Source: Apricaphanius iberus (taxonomy: Eukaryota > Chordata > Actinopteri > Cyprinodontiformes > Aphaniidae). From it: DNA of 64,000 nucleotides. The position numbers and the translations under genes were made by a program. Positions 47,701-60,459 of the stretch are shown here, piece by piece. The stretch lies in assembly GCA_028564705.1 (NCBI GenBank), contig JAPXFQ010000816.1:1-64000 (forward strand), read 5' to 3'. The notes under the pieces are model-generated. The model searched no databases, was not told the DNA's origin, and saw nothing but the letters and a program-made list of their open reading frames with translations. Position 1 is the first letter of the stretch. Every line of letters starts with the position of its first letter.

Positions 47701-49260
47701 TTTAGGGATGGCCAACACAAATACCTGCACAAGACGGCCATAGTATGGCTATTTCTGGAGTGACATGAGAATTTTGAGGAGTGGGCCCAGTGGATTGTCT
47801 GTGCTCTGATGGTGGATGGCACATATAGACGTCCCCCACCTGGATCGGGTACGTTGTGGAGATCGTTTTGGATTGAACTTTCAATGTCCCATGTGAGTAA
47901 GACAACAAAACAAGTGGGGGAGAGTATGGTAGTTTCTTCGGTGGAGGTTTCATCAAACTGGTGGATTCTGGAGAGAGCATCTGGTTTTTTATTCTTGGAA
48001 CTGGGACGATATGTTCCGGTTCCAAGGTTAAAACGGGAAAAGAAGAGGGACCAGCGGAACTGTCTAGGGTTAAGTCTTTTGGCTGACTGGAGGTATGAAA
48101 AGTTTTTGTGGTCTGTTCAGACAATGACAGGGATCTCCGTACCCTCCAGCCAATGTCGCCATTCCTCCATCGCCAGTATCATGGCCAGGTGCTCTTGGTC
48201 ACCAATATCGTAGGATCTCTCTGCCGGAGAGAATCTTCTGGAGAAGAATGCACAAAGAAGGTCCAAAGGGGATCTTTGGGAAAGGATAGCACCGATAGCT
48301 ATGTCTGAGGCATCAACTTCTAAGATGAATTGTTGGCTAGCATCTGGTTGAGTCAGGATAGGAGATTGGACAAAGGACTCTTCCTTGTGTTGGAAGGCGA
48401 GGTCAGCCTCTGGAGTTCAGCGAAAAGTCTTCTTAGAGGATGTGAGTACATTCAGGGGTTCTGCGATCTTACTGTAGTTATGGATGAATATTCTATAGAA
48501 ATTTGCAAAACCAAGGAAACGTTGTAATTGCTTACGGGTGTCAGGAACTGGCCAGTCCTTGATGGTTTGGACCTTTGCTGGGTCTTCCCTCACCTGCCTG
48601 TCACCCAGGATGACACCAAGGAAGGTTATGGTTGAGACATGAAACTCACGTTTCTGCTTTTACATATAATCGGTTTTCTAGGAGTCTCTGGAGAATTTGC
48701 CGGGTATGGACCTCGTGTTGCTGAAGGGACTTGGAGAAAATGAAGATTTCATCCAGATAGACAAGACGAATTTGTTGAGGAAATCACATAGTACATCATT
48801 GACCAAATTTTGGAAAATGGCGGGTGTGTTGGATAGTCCAAAGGTCATAATCAGATACTCGAAATGCCCAATAGATGTCTTGAAGGCCGTCTTCTATTTG
48901 TCCCCTTCTCGGATGCGAATGAGGTGATAGGCGTTCCTGAGGTCCAGCTTGGAATAGACTGAGGCTCGGCAAACAGGTTCCAGGGCTGCGGAGAGTAATG
49001 GGAGATAATCTTTGTTTTTAATAGTTATCTGGTTGAGACCTATATAATCTATACAAGGGCATAGCAAGCCATCTTTTTTGGCGATGAAGAAAAATCCTGC
49101 AACGAGAGGGGATGATGAGGGTCGAATGATGCCTGAGTCCAGTGCATCTTGAACATACCTTTCCATGGCTTCTATTTCCTTGCTGGATAGGTTGTACAGT
49201 CGACCAGAAGGGAGCACCGGGTAGAAGGTTGATAGCACGGTCATAAGGCTGGTGGGCCGG
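47700..49260 (-). mobile_element. Chromodomain Ty3/gypsy element: RT and RNase H
   Basis: RT from about 49250: [18 protein letters not shown], then [39 protein letters not shown] and [19 protein letters not shown]. The catalytic YLDD box is YLDE near 48748-48762, so its second Asp is Glu. Then come [20 protein letters not shown] (about 48600), RNase H with EVDASDIAIGAILSQRS (about 48320) and VWTDHKNFSYLQSAKRL (about 48100), and the tail DALSRIHQ near 47970. Frameshifts occur at about 49200, 48900 and elsewhere. Confidence 0.88.
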
Positions 49261-49439
49261 TAAAGAGAGAGCCAAATCTTTACTAAAAACTCGACTGAAG
49301 ACAGGATATTCTTTTGGAACGTTGGCTAGATCAGGATCTGATTCAGAGGCTGGTTTTGATTCAGTTTTACCCGGGACGGAAGATTTCAAGCAGTTCTTTA
49401 GACAAAAGGCACTCCAAGCATTGATTCAGCGATGGGACC

Positions 49440-49760
49440 AGTTGATATGACGGTTATGGGTGAAGAGCCATGGGTACCCAAGAATTATCACTGATGGGAT
49501 AGGTCAATTCAAAGATAGGAATGTCCTTTTGTTTGACTAGATCAGGTTGAATGAGATTTTGTTCAGAACCTGAGTCAATAAGGGCTGTGCACTGAGAGGG
49601 TTTTTTATTTCCTTTAACAATAAGGGTAGCAGAAACGGAGAGTCTATTTGAGTGTTGAAGCCCCATCAGGACCCCTACTTTCACTGGCGGGGAGACTACT
49701 TTGGGCGGATCGAACAGTGGGAAATAGAACGTTGTGGAGAGCCGCAATAGAGGCAACAGT
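49440..49760 (-). mobile_element. Chromodomain Ty3/gypsy element: aspartic protease
   Basis: The frame at 49756-49454 reads LSVSATLIVKGNKKPSQCTA and LIDSGSEQNLIQPDLVKQ, with the active site D-S-G intact, as in Sushi-like elements, where protease follows the gag zinc knuckle in another frame. Confidence 0.85.
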
Positions 49761-50375
49761 TATTAGCAATCCACCTCTGTCTTTCTTGGGAACTGAGCCG
49801 AGCTCTACCTATCTGCATGGGTTCAAGTGATTCCTCCCTTGGAGTATGTGTGCTTGGGAACTGGAGTTTCTGTTTTAGGTTCAAACTGGTTTTGAGAAAA
49901 TGTTTTGGTTCTGAATCTCTCTCTGGAACATCTATCAATTCTAATAGCTAAGGCGATCAGCTCATCCAGGATTTCTGGTTCGTCTCTTGTGGCAAGTTCA
50001 TCCTTTATTTTGTCATTTAGACCATGATAAAATGCACCTCTTAGAGCTGGATCGTTCCAGCCTGACTTTTGGGCTAAAATTCTGAAATCTATAGTGAATT
50101 CTGTAACTGGACGCATTCCCTCTTTGATTGACCGGAGTTTCTGGGCCGACTCTTCCTTATTCTTAACTGGGGAGAAAGTTACAATTCCTGGAAGCCACTA
50201 AATGATGTGTCTTCAACTGTGGATTCATCAAAAAATGCCTATGCCCATCTGAGAGCCTTCCCTCGTAGAAGTCCGATTATGTAACTAATTTTTTGAGAAT
50301 CAGTGGTGAAAGTCAGAGGGGAACAAGACAAAGCTAACTTCCACCAGGATCCCAACAAATAAGGCAATAAAATAA
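49696..50375 (-). mobile_element. Chromodomain Ty3/gypsy element: gag C-terminal half
   Basis: Capsid pieces: SQKISYIIGLLRGKALRWA near 50300-50250, KLRSIKEGMRP-like near 50130, then ILAQKSGWNDPALRGAFYHG and EILDELIALAIRIDRC. The zinc knuckle CLYCGSPQRSISHC near 49760 keeps its three Cys but has Arg where the His ligand belongs. The N-terminal part of gag and the 5' LTR are absent; the match stops near 50375. Confidence 0.85.
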
Positions 50376-51360
50376 TATTTTTTTTGTGTGTGTGTACGTT
50401 GACTTATACAGATGCAGAGTCAGCGTTATTGTTTGCACCTCTTCCTCGTACTAATGACCCGCTGGGCCATTATAAAGTGATGTTGATCATAACTTTATTC
50501 GACCTGGATAACAAACATTTGATGTCTGGTTTAGTACTTGTTTAGTCCTGGACTGGTTGAGGCCTGGCATTACTCCTGTTGTGTCTTGATTTTGAGCCCT
50601 TTAGGCCTAGCTAGTTTTAGTCCTGAACTTATTTAGTTATGGGTTAGTTATAGCTGATGTTTCCTGATTGAGTAGTTTGACCCAGCTAAAGCTTGTTTGC
50701 GTAAAGTATATTTCAGTATGTGTACATTGTGTTCTGTTGTGTTTGCAATTGCAATAATAAATGTTCTCCCTTTTCTGTAAACAAGTACATCTTTCTGCAG
50801 TTTTTTTCTTGTTTTTGTAGACTTTGTACTGATCTTTAGACATTAAACTATGCAATGTGATGAGTATCTTTTTAAAGTATAAAGGGTATTTTTATTGGAT
50901 TAAAATGTATCTTTAAAAAATCTAGAGGGCCCAGAATTTCTGGCGGCACCCTTGGGAACACCTGACATGGGATGTTTTATTTATTTTCACTGTTATTTCC
51001 CATTCAATCTCCGTCTGACCACGGAGACAGTTTGGAAAAGAGATGTCATCTCTCCTCCATCGAGGACTGGACAGTACGAGAACAACAGAAAAGAAGGGTA
51101 AGAACATTGTTGTGATGATTGCCAGAGTGGATCTGAACTTAAAGAGACGGTGTGCGGTGTCCGACGAGCAGATGGAAACAGCCAGTCTGCTTTTGTGAGG
51201 GCAGGGAAATGTCCAGTGGGCCTCGTGCTCTGGCTAGATCCCAGAACTCTGTCCAGTAGGCATTTCAATGATGGGGGTAATTTGGAAACATCATCATAGA
51301 TTAGGAACAGACATATTTTGGAGATTAAAGGTGATTTGATTCGGCATTAAGACATTTAAA
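50376..51360. other. Intron sequence; possible LINE scrap at 50930-51270
   Basis: 50376-50920 shows nothing recognisable. 50930-51270 has higher GC and open frames on the minus strand, and resembles a 3' region of a dispersed element, but I could not assign it. Confidence 0.35.
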
Positions 51361-51362
51361 TT

Positions 51363-52555
51363 AATTTCACTTTTATTTATATATTGCCAATTCACAACAA
51401 AAGCCATCTCAAGGCATTTTAGAACAAAAGTAATTTCAATACAATTATACAAACATTCCAATCAGTTGAAAGTTTTCTGTGTAAGGAATCCCAGCAGATT
51501 GCGATGAGTCATGGACGTGCGTCTGTGCCTGGATCATGCATACTCCAACCACAGCTATTTCTCAGCAATCCCTCATACTGAGCAAGCATGTAGTGACAGT
51601 GGAGGGGAAAAACTCCCCTTTAACAGGAAGAAGCCTCCAGCAGAACCTGGCTCAGTACAGGCAGTCATCTGCCACGACCGTCTGGGGGTCTGAGAAGACA
51701 GAGAAGAGACAGCATGGAGGATGCTCGGTCACTTTGAGCATCATCTGGACCAATGTTCCCCATCAAGCAGGGGCTTTATAGTTGAACAGGGTACCAGACC
51801 ATGTGGAGCTTCTCTGGGGAGAAAAATACTGAGAGAAAACTGGCTTAACAGTCGAAATAACAGCAGAAAAAAATATATCTGGAGAGTAGTAGAAGAGAAA
51901 AGTAGAAGAGAGAAGAAAAGTGGTCAGTCTGTCCTCCAATATTCTAAACCTATAGCAGCATAACTACAAAAATGGCTCAGGATAACTTAACCCACTCCAA
52001 GTATAGCTTTATCACAAAGGAAGGTTTTAAGCCTAGTCTTGAAAATAGACAAGAGTATCTGCTTCACAGACTAAAATTGGGAGCTGGTTCCACAGGAGAG
52101 GAGCCTGGTAAAAGTCCCATTCTACTTTTAGAAATCCTAGGAATTACCAGTAAAACTGCATTCTGAGAATGAAGTGCTCTGTTAAGAACATATGGAACAA
52201 TCATATCTCTGCTGTACTATGGAGATTGATTATTAAGGGCTATATAAGTAAGGAGGGGGATCTTAAACTCTATTCTGGATTTAACAGGGAGCCAATGGAG
52301 TGAAGCCGAAATAGGAGAAATGTGATATCTCTTTTTAATATTCATGATAACTCTTGCTGCAGCATTTTGGATCAACTGAAGCCTTTTAATTGCATTTTGC
52401 GGCCTTCCTGATAATAAGGAATTACAGCAGTCCAGCCTTGAAGTAACAAATGCATGTACTTGTTTCTCACATCACTCCTGGACAGGATGTTCTAATTTTA
52501 GCAATATTCCAGAGGTGAAAGAAAGAAATCTTAGAAACCTGTTAAATATGGTAAA
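51363..52555 (-). mobile_element. LINE 'type 1' 3' region
   Basis: The left end CACTTTTATTTATATATTGCC is the reversed tail of this family. 51480-51960 is the 3' UTR (GCAGTCATCTGCCACGACCG, GGGGAAAAACTCCCC), with matches at 63600-63960 and, reversed, 26330-26640. 51960-52540 is the decayed C-terminal RT (reversed AAAAGGCTTCAGTTGATCC and similar). The RT core is missing; a SINE or LINE 2 fragment adjoins at 52556. Confidence 0.85.
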
Positions 52556-52797
52556 TGGACTGAACTTATATAGCGCTTTTCTAGTCATATTGACCACTCA
52601 AAGCGCTTTACACTGAAGGCACATTCACCCATTTACACTGATACACCGACAACCAACATGGCTTGGTAGGACGATGTTTTTGGGGTTAAGTTCCTTGCCC
52701 AGGGGCACATCAACATGTGACTTGAGAAAGCTGGAATCGACCTACGACCCTCCGACTGCAAGCCAACTCTACTCTACCACTGAGCCACAGTCGCCCC
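52556..52797 (-). repeat. tRNA-derived SINE
   Basis: On the minus strand GGCGACTGTGGCTCAGTGGTAGAG carries the A box, and GGTCGATTCC about 35 bases on is the B box. It is followed by CTGGGCAAGGAACTTAACCC and ends at AAAGCGCTATATAAGTTCAGTCC. The cleanest SINE in the window. Confidence 0.8.
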
Positions 52798-52799
52798 AA

Positions 52800-52892
52800 T
52801 AGTATCTGTTCAGCCTGTTTTGTAGATCTCATAGTGAACCTGGAGTTTAGTCTTCTACCATTTTCTTTCAGCTCATCGACACTCCCTTTATA
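52800..52892 (-). mobile_element. LINE 'type 2' fragment
   Basis: About 90 bases matching 17100-17220 (reversed KRKW..., KLQVHYEIYK-like linker between EN and RT). It is adjacent to the SINE. Confidence 0.65.
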
Positions 52893-52899
52893 CCCTCCC

Positions 52900-55800
52900 A
52901 CGCACGCTCACGCAATGAAGAGATCGTCTGTTGACTGATACAAACTTAAAATTGTCTCAGAGGTCCATATACACTTAGAATAATAATAAATCATTGTTTC
53001 CAAAGCGCTTGATGCAGATATCTTTGAGGTATTACATTTTATTGTTTTCAATGATACTGGGTTGCTTTTCCCCCTAGGAAAGGAGGTTATAGTCTGAGAT
53101 CGATGTGGCCAAATCTTAGATTTCTGCAAAAGATACGTTTCCATCTAATGGGGTTAAATATGGCAAATTGAAGATATTTGAGTTTTCTTCTGGCTTCTGT
53201 TAGCGACTGAAGCCTGCAGCTGCGAATTGTTTTTGAACATGTTTAACGGCATTTTTCACTTTAATTCCTGGGCATGACCCTCTTAAGCTTCAGAAAAAAA
53301 AACACAAAAAACAGAACTAGTTAATTTGATTTGATGAATGAAATAAATTATGGTAAATTTCTGACTGGGGAACGATGACTGACCTAATTGTTGATCTGTT
53401 TGTCATGTGATGTGTACTGCTGTGTTATTTTTCTGTGTTTTGAATGTGAATTTGATTTGTTTTCAAGGGTCTGATAATAACGGAAGAATAATGTTGTTCT
53501 AATTTGTTCTAATAATGCATATACTTACTGAAAAGTGAGGAGTTTTTGTAGGCAACAGATGACTGCATGAGAGTTGGTTGGAGTATCAGCCTGCACAAGG
53601 TATAAGAGGAAATATTGGTCTGGTTTTCAGGGGCAATAAAAGGGGACTGTAATGCTTTTGGGGTTTCAATTTAACAACAAATAACAAAATAGCCTCTTAG
53701 GTCTACATTTAGATAAAATTACCTTGTAAAAATGCACTCTAAAGGAGTAGAGAAATAACAACAGTCCTACAACAACGAGAGTAGCTGCAAGGTATCAGTT
53801 TCACTTAGGCTTTTTCTTTTGGTGGTTGCTTGAGGGGAGTGAGACATTACCATGTTGATCTGGGGGATTTTAAAGATATTTTTGTTGAGTATGAGTATGT
53901 TGTTTGCCATGACATTTAGAAAAGGGGGGGGGGGTATTCAATAGGCTTTAGAATATTTAATATTCCAGGAAGTGTTTATTTACAATACAGGTGCTAAGGA
54001 ATCTACAAGAGATAAATAGAACAAATAAAATAAATTAATAGGGCTTTGTTGAAGATAAAAGATCAGTTCATCAAACAAGGCAAATTTCCTCTGATAAAAC
54101 AGAAACTGTAGTACAGTCTAAGAGCTAAGGACTTTATTTTATTATAATATCATAAAGCTGGAAGAAATAACTTTAGAATGGAAGCTTTTAGGAGAATGGA
54201 AGACAGGACTTTGTAGAGACCAAATCATTGGAAATGGGCTGCACTTTAAATCTGTTGGGCTGGGGTACTGGATTTGGCAAGGTGGTTAAACTACACTCAA
54301 AAGTCAGGATAAAAGTTAATTTAAAACATAATCTTGCACTCCAAACTTGAGTCACTTGTTACCTGAGACTGAATTAATGATAAAATATGGTTGAGGTTGT
54401 AGTTAAAAACAATAACTGTGAGATTAGGATGCAGTCCATGTCCACCGTATCAAATGCAGCAGTTGGATCAGAAAAAAAGAATGGCGGAATCTAAAGAGTC
54501 AATGGCAAGTAACACTCATTGAAAACTTTTGAAAAGGCAGTTTAGGTCTTAAGCAGAGCTTTAAAGCTAGACATTATGTTCAATTCAAAAGGACTGCAAC
54601 TGAAAGAAAACAATCTACTCTAAGACTGCAAAAGCAAAAGCCCTCCCTCTCCTTGTCAAGAACAAGCCACGAAAATGAAAAATGAAAAAAACAATCCAGG
54701 TCCAATAAATTTGAATTATTTATCTTATAGAAGGTAAACGCATTTAATACGTGATTAAAAGCTCTCAAAAAACAATACTTAACACAATGGTCAACATGTA
54801 TGGCAAGAACTTTTAGTCAATAATATAAGAAACTACACCTATTGGATAATCTTAACTGGAATAAACTAATAGCTCCAAAACTATGTAGATGTGATTGAAA
54901 TATTCAGGAATCTGAAAAAGCTTAACACACTTAAAGTAAAACAAAGTTCTTTAAAGGAGAAATTATAGAAATTCTTACCATCAAAAAATTTGTAAAGGGT
55001 TACCATTGATTGACAGAATTAAAACAGTTTGCCACACAATTATTTAGGCAGCTTACAAAGCATTTACCCGTATCTATGGATTTTCAGCAATGGAAACCCT
55101 ACATTAAGGCTGTTAATTGTTTCCAGTTTTCGCCTAAAAAAGAACCCTTGACGTTGGTTGTGAGGCCTGCACTAAACTCTTTTATTGTTGGGAGTTTTTT
55201 TTTCCTATTTTTCTTTTTCGCCTTAGGAAGAATAAACCTGTAAGGTTTTTTAGTAGACCTCTACTTGGTCCTCTACAGTTGTTGTGCGGGTTTTCTCGGC
55301 TTTATTTAGCCCAAAAAAACTGATTGAGTCTGACGAACCAACCAAACGGGACGACCGTTTTTGAGTTGTACTGGTTGTGGATACTGGTGTATGCTGGGGT
55401 AGGATGCCTCCACCTAATATCTATTTGCACAGAAAAAGACAGACTGAGCAGTAAGAATGAAAATAGAACAAACTAGCATACAGAGTTAGTTGCGCAATTT
55501 ACTAAAGAATACGATGGAATAAACAAGGAGGAACTAGGAGACAAAATAGGAATACCCGAAAATACCCGAAAATACCCAATACGAGGTTAACCATACTGAG
55601 GAGGCTTGGTTCTAACTTAGCTTAACCAGAACTTAAATTTAAATAGGGTGAATTAACAAAGTTGTAAAAGGAACAATGAGAAGGAGAAATAGGGAAGCAT
55701 AATGACAGGCTTTGGCTGTAGTATTTCGGCTGTACTTCAGTTGCTGAGCAGATCTTAGTAAAAATCATTGATCATACTAAATTGGATAGGACATTTAGAC

Positions 55801-56040
55801 CTTGAGCAAATGAAAAACTGAAAGAGCAAAAATCTTCAGATTGGATCACCAGGATCAGAGTTTTGGTGTGTTCTCCATTTCATCAAACAGATAAGAACCT
55901 TCTGTTTCTGGTTCAGGAGCCACAGATTGAGAACCTTTGAAGCAAATAAATTAATGAATAATGAATAGGTTTTCAATAAACTATTCTAAGAATATTTAGA
56001 ATAATTCATCTGAACTAATTCAGAGGTGATAGATCGTCAA
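52900..56040. other. Intron sequence, no gene; minor repeats
   Basis: Contains a poly(G) run (about 53923-53934), a scrap of reversed LINE RT near 54425-54465 (AAFDTVDMDC-like) and three copies of AAAATACCC near 55552-55577. No exon of arhgap39 recognised. Confidence 0.45.
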
Positions 56041-56339
56041 ACATAAGGTTTTGGGGATGTTTCATGAAATTCAAGCAGGTTCTGGAACCCAGTGCAAAAG
56101 GCAGGTGGCTCAGACTCCCCGACCATCAGTACCTGCTGCCCTCAGGGTTGTGTTCTTTCTTCTCTGCTCTTCTCCCTGTACACCAACTACTGCACCTCCA
56201 ACCACCAGTCTGTCAAGCTAATTAAGTTTGCACATGACACCACTGTTATCGGACTCATCTCTGATGGGGATGAGTCTGCCTACAGGATGGAGGCTGAACG
56301 TCTGGTGTCCTGCAGCAGCCACAACAACTTGGTGCTGAA

Positions 56340-56971
56340 TAGTGATGTGTCGTTCGTGAACGATTCGTTCAAAATGAACTAATCTTTTATACGACCCGAG
56401 AGTTACGAGTCCTCTCAGTGAGCGATTCGTTCATTGTCATGCAGTACCTTCTCTTGCCACATGTCAGCAGCTGCATGAGCTCAGTCAGCAGCAAGACAGG
56501 AAACAGAAATGATTTGTTCATGACTCACTCAGCTGCTGCGTCCGTTTTCAGGTCCCAGTTCTTTTGTCATGTGACAGCCAGACCGCTCAGGCTGTGTGTG
56601 GCGAGCAGCAAGTACTACAGTTCGCTCACGATTCGTTCATATACGGATCGTGACGGATCATTCTTACTCATTCGTCACGTGAAAAAAACTGTGGCTCAGC
56701 TTGCTACGGGCTGTGGATCGGACTGAGAGATGAACAAGGAAATGAATGATGTCTGATATCTAATGTTCCTTTATTTGTCATTCGACACCCGATATATATT
56801 ATTTATTCATTAAATCATAATTATTTAGTGGACTTCAATTCTTGTAGATGTGTTATTGTGTGTATAATTTAAAATGTTTTAGTAAATAAATACTTTCGAA
56901 AATTATATCAGCATATTGATTAAATAATAAATATATAATGATGATAACAACAAACATAATCAATAATAGTA

Positions 56972-57019
<48 letters not shown>

Positions 57020-57967
57020 TAAAATTTTGTACACAATAAACGCACCATGTAAACATAGGGAACTTATTAATTATTCCTTTTTGTTTTAATTGTATCACTA
57101 ATTGTCAAAATTAGTTTACACTCACTCTTCCTCTACCCAGCTGTAATGTGACCGACAGTTCGGACTGAACGGATCTTCTCGTTCATCGTTCACAGCTCAG
57201 GCTGTACTGTGTGTGGAGTAGTAGATTCGTTCAATTGTCACGTGACACCTACCTAGTCACTGTCGCGTTGTTAAACAATGATGGCAGCGTGGACACAAAT
57301 AACTTTATTGTGGTGTGTATATGCTTTCCTAGGTTTTCGAATTGCTTGTGGCATTTTGTTTTTTATTGTCAGGTGAAACAAAACATGTTGCCTTCTGTAT
57401 TGTAGTGGAGAATTGAGCTGTGAGCCGGGAAGGAGGAGGGGTGAATGAGTCGTTCAGCTCGTGTGAGCTGTGAGCCGGGAGTGAGCGATTTATTCACGCT
57501 AGCAATCCAGCACCAGACATTGCAAGCTAGCTTCGGTTAGCTCTCGTAAAGGAAGGGGTGAGTAACTCAATGTACTGTTAGCATGTTAGCAGAGCTATAC
57601 TACTGTGAACTAATGAGCTATTCTCGTGATGTGAGTTTTGAACTCAGGGTTTTTCTTCCAGTCCAGAGCAGAAATGTTTTTTTACTGGGTGTTTTTCCCC
57701 CCACAAATTTAATTATAAACTATAAATATTTCTACTAATGAAATTAGTTGCTAAGAGTAACAGGAATGAGTCGGTAAATGGGTCGCTAGGGGTTGTGAAT
57801 TATGATTCGTTGGAGAACCGCTGCCTTGTTTACTACGATGCCCACAAGAGGGCAACAGCGCCACCTGCTGTTAAAATGAACTAAATGATTCGTTCAAGAT
57901 TCGTTCAATTTAATGTTCGAGAGTAAATGATCCGAGTCGGTAAAAGGAGTCGGTCTTCCCATCACTA
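56340..57967. mobile_element. Non-autonomous hAT element with exact 8-bp TSD
   Basis: It starts TAGTGATGTGTCG and ends CCCATCACTA; the outer eight bases form an inverted repeat. It is flanked by GTGCTGAA at 56332-56339 and 57968-57975, an exact 8-bp duplication, as hAT elements make. The subterminal regions are rich in GATTCGTTCA-type motifs on both sides. It is 1628 bp with no transposase. An (AAT)n microsatellite lies inside. Confidence 0.92.
56974..57018. repeat. (AAT)n microsatellite
   Basis: About 14 AAT units inside the hAT element. Confidence 0.95.
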
Positions 57968-58159
57968 GTGCTGAACAGAAGACAGTGGAGATTATTGTGG
58001 ACTTTAGGAAGCACACAACCCCACACCCCCCCTCCCACTGACTGACACTCCCATCATCACTTTGGACTTTATCCAGTTCCTGGGTACCACCATCACCCAG
58101 AACCTCAAGGGGGAGCCCCCCCATCATCTCTGTCATAAAGAAGGCCCAGCAGAGGATTG

Positions 58160-58752
58160 TGTTACGCCCTCTGGCTCAGGAGCCATATAGTGCAGTCTTC
58201 CTTCTAGGTGAGTGGCAGCTTGGCAGGTGGTTCAGTCATCAATCAGCTGATGAAGTACAACTGGGTCTGCTCTTCTCCTGACTGGATAAAGCTGCACTCT
58301 GGTCTTCAGTTCCTCATCGGACTGTAAAGCTGAACAGTCAGTGTCTGACCGCAAAATCAGTTTGTCTACATGTCTGTTAGCTTACTTACCATTGTCTTTG
58401 TTTTCTTCAGTTGGAACTCTGTACACCCTGGCCTCCAACCCTCCACTACCCTCTGTGGAGAAGGACAGGACAAGCTCTGGATTTCAACCAGCTTCACCAC
58501 TGCCACCTACCAGGCTTCCCATTTCCTCACTCTGCTGCACCCGAGTTAAGCTTATATTCAGTTAATGACTTTTCGCTCACTAAAGTTGTTTTTTGTTATG
58601 ATGGTTAGTGTAGTATAACTTTTGTTTTGTTTGTTCATTCCTAGTTTTTTCAGTTCGCTTTTGTATGTTACTGGATGTCATTAAAACTTCTTTCTATTTA
58701 ATTTTGAGTCTTGTCTTGTTGTCCTGCGCCTGAGTCTTACCATTTTGTAACA
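58160..58752 (+). repeat. Solo LTR 1 (TGTTACG...GTAACA)
   Basis: 593 bp, starting TGTTACGCCC and ending TTTTGTAACA, with a 5-bp duplication GATTG at 58155-58159 and 58753-58757. An ATTAAA-type signal lies in its last 80 bases. No internal domain remains, so the element was lost by LTR recombination. It sits exactly at the left edge of LTR 2. Confidence 0.9.
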
Positions 58753-58755
58753 GAT

Positions 58756-59212
58756 TGTGGTGGAAAAGATGGTGTCTGAGAGGCCTTGGATGAGAGAAAA
58801 AAAAACGATCAGCGGTCTTCTTTACAAAAGTTTATTTTACATGCAGCATGGAGAGTCCATGGGGAGCTCTGAAGCTTCAGCACAGAGGCAGGGGTATATG
58901 TAGTGATCAGCCACACCCTATTGGATCAGCTTGTGACTGATGAATTATTCAGCTCTGGGAGAACAAAACACAACATACAGTGTAGTAGCCGTTTCTGCAG
59001 TTATGGGAACATAACAAATACCCTGTTCTATGCATCAGCGGATAATCACAAGACCAGTCACAGAACAAATGGGATATGTCAGCAGGTAATTACAAGGTTT
59101 GTCATGAGGCAAATACATGCATGAACATAACTAATAATAACTCAGCAATAATTCAGAACAAATAAGCAATATCTTTATCTTGGAACTGTGAGTAATGAAG
59201 ATTTCCATAACA
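58756..59212 (-). repeat. Solo LTR 2 (reverse orientation)
   Basis: On the minus strand it begins TGTTATGG (59212 downwards) and ends CCACCACA (58756), with AATAAA near 58832 followed by a short U5-like stretch. LINE sequence resumes directly at 59213. The flanks share only GAT, so the duplication is imperfect or mutated. LTR 1 later landed on its terminus. Confidence 0.6.
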
Positions 59213-59930
59213 TGATGTACTTCCTGAGGCAGCGGAAGAAATTCAACCTGCCAATATGGATTATGATGCAGTCCTACACTGCAGTCATGGAGTCCATCCT
59301 CACCCCCTCCATCACCTTTTGGTACGCTGGAGCCACCATCGGGGACAAACAGAGATTGCAGCGTGTAGTGCGCTCTGCTGAGACAGTGATTGGCTGCAGA
59401 CTCCTATCTCTACAGGACCTGTACACCTCCAGGACACTAGGGGTCGTACAGGTCGGATCACAGCTGATCCTTCTCACGCTGAACACAGACTGTGGCTACG
59501 GACCATTCAGATCAGAACCTCTCATCATAAGAACAGTTTCTTCCCCACTACTGTCGGACTCATGAACTATAACCCGAAGACCATTTTCACCACATGCTCT
59601 GTATCAGTCACATGAACCATACTTTCTTTTTTTGCACCTGTCTGATTTGCACTAATGTATATATCAATCTGTTGTCTTTTCGTGTGTTTGCACAAAGTAC
59701 AGCAGCAGTTAACTAATTTTATATATCTGCTCAACATTTGGCAGTAAATCCTTTCTGATTCTGATACTACTCAGTTTGTCAGCTTCAATAAGTTGGGTTT
59801 AATTAGAAAAGTATAAATATCAATAGTCAAATGTTGTCAATTAGCTAGTAAAGAGGAGGGCTGTATGGAAGCTGTCCTCTATCTGAACAGTCATGACAAA
59901 TAAGCATGGATCTCCACTTTAAACGAGTTA

Positions 59931-60260
<330 letters not shown>

Positions 60261-60459
60261 CTATTCTTATTCACCTTGTTCGTAGCACGGTGCTAAAAGA
60301 ATGATTTGTTGGTTTTCACCGTATCCAACCAAAAGTTGATCTTTAAAGTAGAGAATCACACATTTAAATGACAACAGTGAGTATTTTTACAAGGACAACG
60401 TACAAACTCTACTTATTCTAGCTGTCTCAAATGGACAGTTATAGCTCATTAGACTTATT

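Larger units (their letters stand above)
56050..59765 (+). mobile_element. LINE RT and 3' end, broken by three later insertions
   Basis: RT: PQGCVLSSLLFSLYTN (56120-56185), then LIKFAHDTTVIGL (56220-56250), where the catalytic FADD is FAHD, and SSHNNLVLN. After the hAT insertion it resumes at 57976 (TVEIIVDFRK, FLGTTITQNL, then SVIKKAQQR). After two LTRs it resumes at 59213 with YFLRQRKKFNLPIWIM, SYTAVMESILTPSITFWYAG and RVVRSAETVIGC. It ends in TTTCTGATTCTGATACTAC at 59765. The family differs from types 1 and 2. Confidence 0.85.

Noticed and set aside
52720..52797. A functional tRNA gene on the minus strand
   Set aside because: A and B boxes are present but the arms do not fold as a cloverleaf, and the sequence continues into a SINE body.
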